A stretch of DNA of 9,832 bases, from NCBI GenBank assembly GCA_934589065.1, contig CAKTNN010000052.1:1-9832 (forward strand), given 5' to 3'. The notes beneath the pieces were generated by a model that made no database searches, was not told the DNA's origin, and saw nothing but the letters and a program-made list of their open reading frames with translations. Positions 6,994 through 9,832 of this stretch are shown here, piece by piece. Both the position numbers and the translations under genes were made by a program. The DNA is from an uncultured Oscillospiraceae bacterium. GTDB lineage: Bacteria; Bacillota; Clostridia; Oscillospirales; Oscillospiraceae. Every line of letters begins with the position of its first letter. The stretch's first letter is position 1.

Positions 6994-6998
6994 AATAA

Positions 6999-7048
6999 TA
7001 ACTCCTTTTATAATGTGTAGTGATTGGGAATGGGTGAACAGGGAGTTA
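6999..7048 (-). promoter_or_regulatory. Predicted trpX RBS-sequestering pairing (anti-SD/SD)
   Basis: In the mRNA, UAACUCC (7048-7042) is the exact complement of GGAGUUA (7005-6999), which is the trpX Shine-Dalgarno. The anti-SD starts four bases after the UGA of the leader peptide ORF. Just upstream, AUGGUGA (7058-7052, containing the Trp codon and stop) can pair with UCACCCAU (7037-7030, one bulged C), putting the anti-SD in a 14-nt loop; the two pairings together would make an H-type pseudoknot. A ribosome on the Trp codon would disrupt that hairpin and partly cover the anti-SD. Pairing is seen in the sequence; function is inferred. Confidence 0.6.
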
Positions 7049-7051
7049 GCG

Positions 7052-7078
7052 TCACCATCGTCTGCCTGGATTCTTCAT
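7052..7078 (-). CDS. Predicted tryptophan leader peptide, MKNPGRRW
   Basis: An 8-codon ORF, ATG at 7078 to TGA at 7054-7052, lies between the T-box terminator and trpX. It has a perfect AGGAGG (7092-7087) with ideal 8-nt spacing, stronger than the RBS of trpX itself. The last sense codon is UGG (7057-7055), immediately before the stop, so a ribosome short of charged tRNA-Trp would pause there. An anti-SD complementary to the trpX RBS starts four bases beyond the stop. It is not in frame with trpX (start-to-start distance 85 nt). The layout is like the Trp leader peptide of the B. subtilis rtpA operon, which also follows a T-box, but the sequences are unrelated and there is only one Trp codon here. 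It is too short for homology support; confidence rests on RBS, position and Trp codon. Confidence 0.65.
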   Translation of the reverse strand: MKNPGRRW

Positions 7079-7102
7079 AAGATTTCCCTCCTGATAGAAA
7101 AC

Positions 7103-7140
7103 AAAAAAGTCCTTGCTCCCCCGATTGGGGGAACAAGGAC
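7103..7140 (-). terminator. T-box-controlled intrinsic terminator
   Basis: GTCCTTG pairs with CAAGGAC and CCCCC with GGGGG around AATC, followed by TTTTTT (7108-7103). The 5' arm CCUUG is also the 3' arm of the antiterminator (CAAGG at 7171-7167), making the two folds mutually exclusive. Confidence 0.95.
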
Positions 7141-7385
7141 AGAATACATGAATTCTGCGGTACCACCTTGCTTGCCGGAAAACCGACCGCTCTGTAGAAG
7201 TGCCAACACACTTCCTGCCCGATAACGCTGGCATTGCGTCAGAAGATACTAGGGAATCCCGTTCTCCCTGCCCTCGGCGGCCCATTGTGCTATCCCGCTT
7301 CTCGCTCCGATCACAGCCCCCGGAACTCTCTGTGGATGCGCTGACAGCTTTACTTCCGCTTCTTAGGTTTGGTAGTAATGAACTT
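7103..7385 (-). ncRNA. T-box riboswitch with UGG (tryptophan) specifier
   Basis: Leader RNA that senses uncharged tRNA and lets transcription continue into trpXYZ. The T-box motif AAGGTGGTACCGCAG is at 7169-7155, within an antiterminator CAAGG...CCUUG that also has an inner CAGAAU/AUUCUG helix. Stem I: lower helix GCGG (7359-7356) with CCGC (7280-7277); 5' loop side AAGUAAA containing the conserved AGUA (7354-7351); upper helix GCUGUC (7348-7343) with GAUAGC (7294-7289); AGAGAG at 7331-7326. The 3' loop side is ACAAUGGG (7288-7281). By register with the glyQS-type specifier loop (codon, one base, then lower helix) the specifier is UGG at 7284-7282. A stem III hairpin GAAGTG/CACTTC is at 7214-7197, and a possible stem IIA/B pseudoknot (UGCC/GGCA) precedes it. 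T-box identity is near certain; codon assignment is by hand folding. Confidence 0.93.
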
Positions 7386-7391
7386 AATCTT

Positions 7392-7420
7392 TATATACAA
7401 CAACTTTGTCCGTTTGTCAA
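7392..7420 (-). promoter_or_regulatory. Sigma-A promoter of the T-box/trpXYZ transcript
   Basis: Perfect -35 TTGACA (7420-7415), 17-bp spacer, -10 TATATA (7397-7392) on the minus strand; predicted start near 7385. It lies 30 bp after the lexA stop. No terminator is visible between lexA and this promoter, so some lexA readthrough into the T-box is possible. Confidence 0.9.
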
Positions 7421-7449
7421 GAACTTTTTTTCACGCGGCAAAAACATTT

Positions 7450-8025
7450 TTAGTATTCCCGGATGACGGCCTTTACCAGGCCCAGAATCTTGGCCTCCCG
7501 CCCGTCGATGGGGGAATAGTTTTCGTTTTCCGGCATCAGCCACACTTCGCCATTTCTCCGGCGCAGCCGCTTGACGGTGGCCTCGTCTTCCAGAAGCGCA
7601 ACCACGATCTGTCCGTCGTCGGCGGTGGACTGGGGACGAACGACAACTTTGTCTCCGCTGAGAATGCCGGCGTTAATCATACTGTCGCCCCGAACCCGCA
7701 GAGCAAAGCAGCTGGGATCTTCCCAGGGAATGGTACCCTCCTGGTTCTCCACAGCCAGAATGGGCACGCCTGCGGTAACCACACCGATAACGGGGATATG
7801 CCCGGGCCGGGCACTGGTGACAAGCGCCCGCTTGCGGCCCTTCACCGGGGGAGACTGAAACACGCCCTTTTCCTGGAGGGCCTGAAGATGGTAGCTGACG
7901 GAAGCGGTAGAGCGCAGACCAACGGCCTCTCCGATTTCCCGCACGGAGGGGGAATAGCCGTTTTCTGCGATAAACGCATTGACAAACTCCACAATTTTCT
8001 CGGCCTTGTTGCTGGTTCTGGGCAT
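7450..8025 (-). CDS. lexA: LexA repressor (SOS response)
   Basis: DNA-binding repressor of the SOS regulon that cleaves itself when RecA filaments form on damaged DNA. Its 191 residues have an N-terminal winged helix (about 1-65, SPSVREIGEAVGLRSTASVS at 25-44 covers the helix-turn-helix) and a C-terminal peptidase S24 domain. Cleavage site Ala85-Gly86 (VTAGVP), catalytic Ser115 (GDSM) and catalytic Lys152 (ATVKRL) are all intact. Start ATG 8025 has GAGGTG five bases upstream. It is divergent from two plus-strand genes. No canonical Firmicute LexA box (GAAC-N4-GTTC) is visible in the 124-bp divergent region, so autoregulation, if any, would use a different operator. Confidence 0.97.
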   Translation of the reverse strand: MPRTSNKAEKIVEFVNAFIAENGYSPSVREIGEAVGLRSTASVSYHLQALQEKGVFQSPPVKGRKRALVTSARPGHIPVIGVVTAGVPILAVENQEGTIPWEDPSCFALRVRGDSMINAGILSGDKVVVRPQSTADDGQIVVALLEDEATVKRLRRRNGEVWLMPENENYSPIDGREAKILGLVKAVIREY

Positions 8026-8056
8026 AGGCGCACCTCGTTTCTTTGAATCTATTTTT

Positions 8057-8065
8057 ATAATAGCA
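8057..8065 (-). promoter_or_regulatory. Probable lexA promoter (extended -10)
   Basis: The minus strand reads TGC then TATTAT (8062-8057), an extended -10 motif, 31 bp before the lexA start. The -35 region is poor (TAGCTT at 17 bp spacing), as often seen with extended -10 elements. Confidence 0.5.
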
Positions 8066-8103
8066 CAAATGAGTGAAAAAAGCTACTTGATTTTCACAGG
8101 AAA

Positions 8104-8117
8104 GGAAAAATTTTTCC
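8104..8117. other. 14-bp perfect palindrome in the lexA divergent region
   Basis: GGAAAAATTTTTCC is a perfect dyad 33 bp before the start of the plus-strand gene and upstream of the lexA promoter. It could be an operator. It does not match the known LexA boxes, and as an A-tract/T-tract it may simply be a bent or low-complexity element. Confidence 0.35.
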
Positions 8118-8149
8118 GGCATATCCTTCTATGGATGGGAGGGAGCAGT

Positions 8150-8587
8150 ATGGAAGAAGAGCGGGAACAAGCGGTTTGGGCACGGGTTCGGGGCACACCG
8201 GGGCTGCCCATACAGGAGTGCGCCCGGTGCGCGGGGCTGCTGCGGACGCTATACAAAAGAGGCCTGTACCGGGAAACAACAGCCTGGCTCCTGAAAAAGC
8301 AAATGGAGCAGCTGGAAACCATCCGGGGAATATATGCGCTTTTGGGAGAACGGGAGCCCGGCTGGGTGATGGCGGATGCCCAGGGCCTTACGGATGGAGA
8401 AACGGCAGCGGAAGCGGCGCAGCTATGCCGCGCCCTGGCGATGGCCTACAGCGCGCTGGAAGAAGATGCCTCCTTTGGTGGCCTCTATCGTCTATTCTCA
8501 AGAGAATCCTGGGCCATGGTGGGGGCGCTGCTTCGGGTGTACCGGGAGGCGTGCAGGAAATCGGGAAAAGGGAAACAGAACTTCTGA
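8150..8587 (+). CDS. Hypothetical protein, all-helical, possibly a diverged ferritin-like bundle
   Basis: The 145-residue product is not recognised with certainty. It is predicted mostly helical, Glu/Arg/Ala-rich, with two long helix pairs: LLRTLYKRGLYRETTAWLLK followed by a helix to YALLGE, and a second pair containing YSALEEDASFGGLYRLFSRE. The spacing of Y..L and F..L..E blocks recalls ferritin-like proteins of Clostridia, but the metal-binding ExxH motifs are missing, so this is only a guess. Start ATG 8150 is preferred to an upstream in-frame ATG at 7979 because GGGAGG lies seven bases before it and the longer version would overlap lexA. It is followed 56 bp later by the CBS-pair gene on the same strand, so the two may be co-transcribed. 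No convincing promoter was found. Confidence 0.75.
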   Translation: MEEEREQAVWARVRGTPGLPIQECARCAGLLRTLYKRGLYRETTAWLLKKQMEQLETIRGIYALLGEREPGWVMADAQGLTDGETAAEAAQLCRALAMAYSALEEDASFGGLYRLFSRESWAMVGALLRVYREACRKSGKGKQNF

Positions 8588-8643
8588 AATTTGTGTATAA
8601 ATTTTCCCTCCCCTGGAAAACCTTTCCGGTGGAGGCGATTACA

Positions 8644-9075
8644 GTGAAATTGCGGGAAATTATGACACGGAATGTTGTCCGGATTCGACCGGACGAACCG
8701 GTGGCGGTGGCGGCCCGGGCCCTGACACAGTATAATATTGGGATGCTCCCGGTGTGCGGCTACGATGGCAGGCTCTGCGGCCTGGTGACGGACCGGGATA
8801 TTGTGACCCGGTGCCTGGCATCCGGAAAAGACCCTGCCAGAACGACCGTGGCCCAGGTGATGACAGGGCGCATTGTTACGGGAAAACCGGATATGGAAGC
8901 GCCGGATGCCGCCGCCCTCATGGGAAAAGAGCAGGTGCGCCGCCTGCCGGTGGTGGAGAACGGAAAGCTCTGCGGTATGGTCAGCTTGGGGGACTTGGCA
9001 AACCGGGAGGAAAGCCAACGAAACGCCGGCAGCGCCCTGACAGAAATCAGCGGGAACCTGTCCAGAAGGGGGTGA
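8644..9075 (+). CDS. Small CBS-domain-pair protein (GTG start)
   Basis: A stand-alone Bateman module of 143 residues. CBS motif 1 spans about 5-58 (IMTRNVVRIRPDEPV ... GLVTDRDI at 46-53), and CBS motif 2 about 72-121 (VMTGRIVT ... RLPVVENGKLCGMVSLGDLA). Such proteins bind adenine nucleotides (AMP, ATP, SAM, NAD or c-di-AMP) and act as regulators of partner proteins; no ligand can be named here. Start is GTG at 8644, with GGTGGAGG eight bases upstream; no suitable ATG exists before the CBS domain, and a longer open frame upstream overlaps the preceding gene in another frame. The upstream neighbour is the hypothetical helical protein. Downstream, the hairpins at 9097-9110 and 9122-9138 may end the transcript, but neither has a U-tract. 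Confidence 0.88.
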   Translation: MKLREIMTRNVVRIRPDEPVAVAARALTQYNIGMLPVCGYDGRLCGLVTDRDIVTRCLASGKDPARTTVAQVMTGRIVTGKPDMEAPDAAALMGKEQVRRLPVVENGKLCGMVSLGDLANREESQRNAGSALTEISGNLSRRG

Positions 9076-9096
9076 GATACGCCATTGCGAACCACT

Positions 9097-9138
9097 ACGC
9101 CCGCAGGCGTGTACAGAGCGCAGCCGCCGCAGGCGGCT
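9097..9138 (+). repeat. Two short GC-rich hairpins after the CBS gene
   Basis: ACGCC/GGCGT (9097-9101, 9106-9110) around CGCA, and AGCCGCC/GGCGGCT (9122-9128, 9132-9138) around GCA. Both are perfect stems. They start the intergenic repeat cluster and resemble the small CACGGC/GCCGTG hairpins of the 252-bp unit in form. Confidence 0.6.
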
Positions 9139-9143
9139 CTTGG

Positions 9144-9246
9144 CGCGAGTAGTGCGCACGCTGCCCATCCTTCGTCATTGCGAGGCAGTGCGCACGCTGC
9201 CCATCCCCCCGTCATTGCGAGGCAGTGCGCACACTGCCGTGGCAAT
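9144..9246. repeat. Second cluster of the 33-bp palindrome family (two partial, one full copy)
   Basis: Three overlapping copies at 36-37 bp spacing. Two partial ones share the 20-bp block AGTGCGCACGCTGCCCATCC (9151-9170 and 9187-9206). The full palindrome at 9214-9246 is identical to those at 1086 and 1338. This shows that the element is dispersed as well as tandemly amplified in this genome. Confidence 0.88.
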
Positions 9247-9279
9247 CTCGGACGTGGTACAGCCTTGGCTGAATGGTAC

Positions 9280-9385
9280 TGTAGTGGCTCCCTTGTGTAA
9301 AGGGAGCTGTCAAATGCCAGGCTGACTGAGGGATTGTAAGTCCCGCTCCGGATGGAGAGGGGGCGCGTGAGGCCGCGACGGGGGG
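9280..9385. repeat. Intergenic repeat: GGCTCCCTT/AAGGGAGC hairpin plus half of the 252-bp unit
   Basis: GGCTCCCTTGTGTAAAGGGAGCTG (written as arms GCTCCCTT and AAGGGAGC around gtgt) is followed by a GACTGAGGGATTGT-like tail, a form I associate with common intergenic repeats of gut Oscillospiraceae. Then GGAGAGGGGGCGCGTGAGGC and CGCGACGGGGGGAG (9353-9387 region) align with the GGAGAGGGGTGGCACGGC..GTGACGGGGTGAGGAG part of the 252-bp unit. No gene is present here. Confidence 0.65.
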
Positions 9386-9469
9386 AGAAGAGCGCTTTTG
9401 CGCCTGTGGCGGACAGGTGTCCACCATCAAAATGCATAAAAATAGGTGCCAGAATTTGTTAAAAAGTGC

Positions 9470-9498
9470 TTGACAAACGAAGCTGCGAGTGGTATCAT
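9470..9498 (+). promoter_or_regulatory. rRNA operon promoter P1
   Basis: Perfect -35 TTGACA (9470-9475), 17-bp spacer, -10 TATCAT (9493-9498). About 316 bp before the 16S start. Confidence 0.88.
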
Positions 9499-9585
9499 AC
9501 ACAGGCTGTCCGATGAACGGCTTCCAAAAAAGCCCGGAGGATGACAAATAACAGGAAAAACGGTCAAAAAGAGGGAAATTTCCTC

Positions 9586-9614
9586 TTGACAGATTGGAAT
9601 TCCTGTGGTAATAT
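9586..9614 (+). promoter_or_regulatory. rRNA operon promoter P2
   Basis: Perfect -35 TTGACA (9586-9591), 17-bp spacer ending TGTGG, -10 TAATAT (9609-9614). Tandem P1/P2 promoters 116 bp apart are the usual arrangement for rRNA operons in Firmicutes. Confidence 0.9.
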
Positions 9615-9743
9615 AAGCAAGTTCAAGTTAAAAACTTGACCGCTTCTGTACCTTGTAAATTGAATAACGTTAAGACAAACTAAACACCTTGGACAATGAA
9701 TGGAATTGTTTAAGCGTAAGCGAAAAACAGCCAACGAAAATTC

Positions 9744-9776
9744 TTGAGTAATTATTGCTAGAAGCAGATTATTCAA
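9744..9776 (+). other. 16S leader hairpin, possible processing stem
   Basis: TTGAGTAAT (9744-9752) can pair imperfectly with ATTATTCAA (9768-9776) in the pre-16S leader. The 9615-9813 stretch otherwise holds A-rich leader sequence including CCTTGTAAATTGAATA (9651-9666), which is commonly seen in Firmicute rRNA leaders. No gene is present. Confidence 0.4.
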
Positions 9777-9813
9777 AAACTTGATTTGAGCCCTGAGAAG
9801 GGTTTAGATACAA

Positions 9814-9832
9814 TTTTTTGAGAGTTTGATCC
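9814..9832 (+). rRNA. 16S ribosomal RNA, first bases (cut by window edge)
   Basis: AGAGTTTGATCC at 9821-9832 is the universally conserved 5' segment of bacterial 16S rRNA (position 8 onward in E. coli numbering), which places the mature 5' end near 9814. Only about 19 nt are in the window. Confidence 0.93.

Noticed and set aside
6073..7020. 315-codon Gly-rich open frame on the plus strand
   Set aside because: Mirror frame of the Ala/Thr-rich trpX coding sequence; it has low-complexity composition and no independent support.
7979..8149. Longer N-terminus for the 145-residue protein
   Set aside because: It would overlap the start of lexA and lacks an RBS; ATG 8150 has GGGAGG at good spacing.

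Overview
The window looks like chromosomal DNA from a Gram-positive gut Firmicute, most plausibly Clostridia/Oscillospiraceae. This is inferred from the GC-rich coding sequence, strong purine-rich ribosome binding sites (RBSs), consensus sigma-A promoters, a T-box riboswitch, a LexA of the Firmicute type, and intergenic repeats typical of that group. No species call is possible from the window alone.

Layout. 1-710 (minus) is the N-terminal half of an alpha2-type glycyl-tRNA synthetase with its own promoter. 720-1440 holds a 252-bp tandem repeat (about 2.4 copies) made of nested hairpins; its last hairpin doubles as the likely terminator of a MATE efflux pump (1441-2790, minus). 3008-4108 (minus) is an ADP-ribosylglycohydrolase-family protein whose metal-binding aspartate motifs are degraded; it has its own promoter and terminator. 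4229-6993 (minus) is a three-gene ABC transporter operon, read in the order trpX-trpY-trpZ, followed by a terminator. Upstream of trpX, 7003-7420 is a compound control region. lexA (7450-8025, minus) lies upstream of it. Reading the other way from the lexA promoter region are a hypothetical 145-residue protein and a small CBS-pair protein (8150-9075, plus). 9080-9420 is a second cluster of the same repeat families. 9421-9832 contains two consensus rRNA promoters in tandem, the 16S leader, and the first bases of 16S rRNA.

Main result. The transporter operon appears to be controlled by tryptophan in two stacked steps. A promoter drives a T-box leader whose specifier-loop codon reads UGG (Trp), with mutually exclusive antiterminator and terminator hairpins. 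Just past the terminator, and in front of trpX, is a perfectly Shine-Dalgarno-equipped 8-codon ORF, MKNPGRRW, whose last sense codon is UGG. Four bases after its stop codon lies UAACUCC, an exact 7-nt complement of the trpX Shine-Dalgarno GGAGUUA. This suggests that a ribosome stalled at the Trp codon would free the trpX RBS. The three transporter proteins (898 residues) contain no tryptophan, while neighbouring genes do. The layout resembles in logic the tandem T-box plus Trp leader peptide of the Bacillus subtilis anti-TRAP (rtpA) operon, but here on a transporter and with a different leader and an explicit anti-SD.
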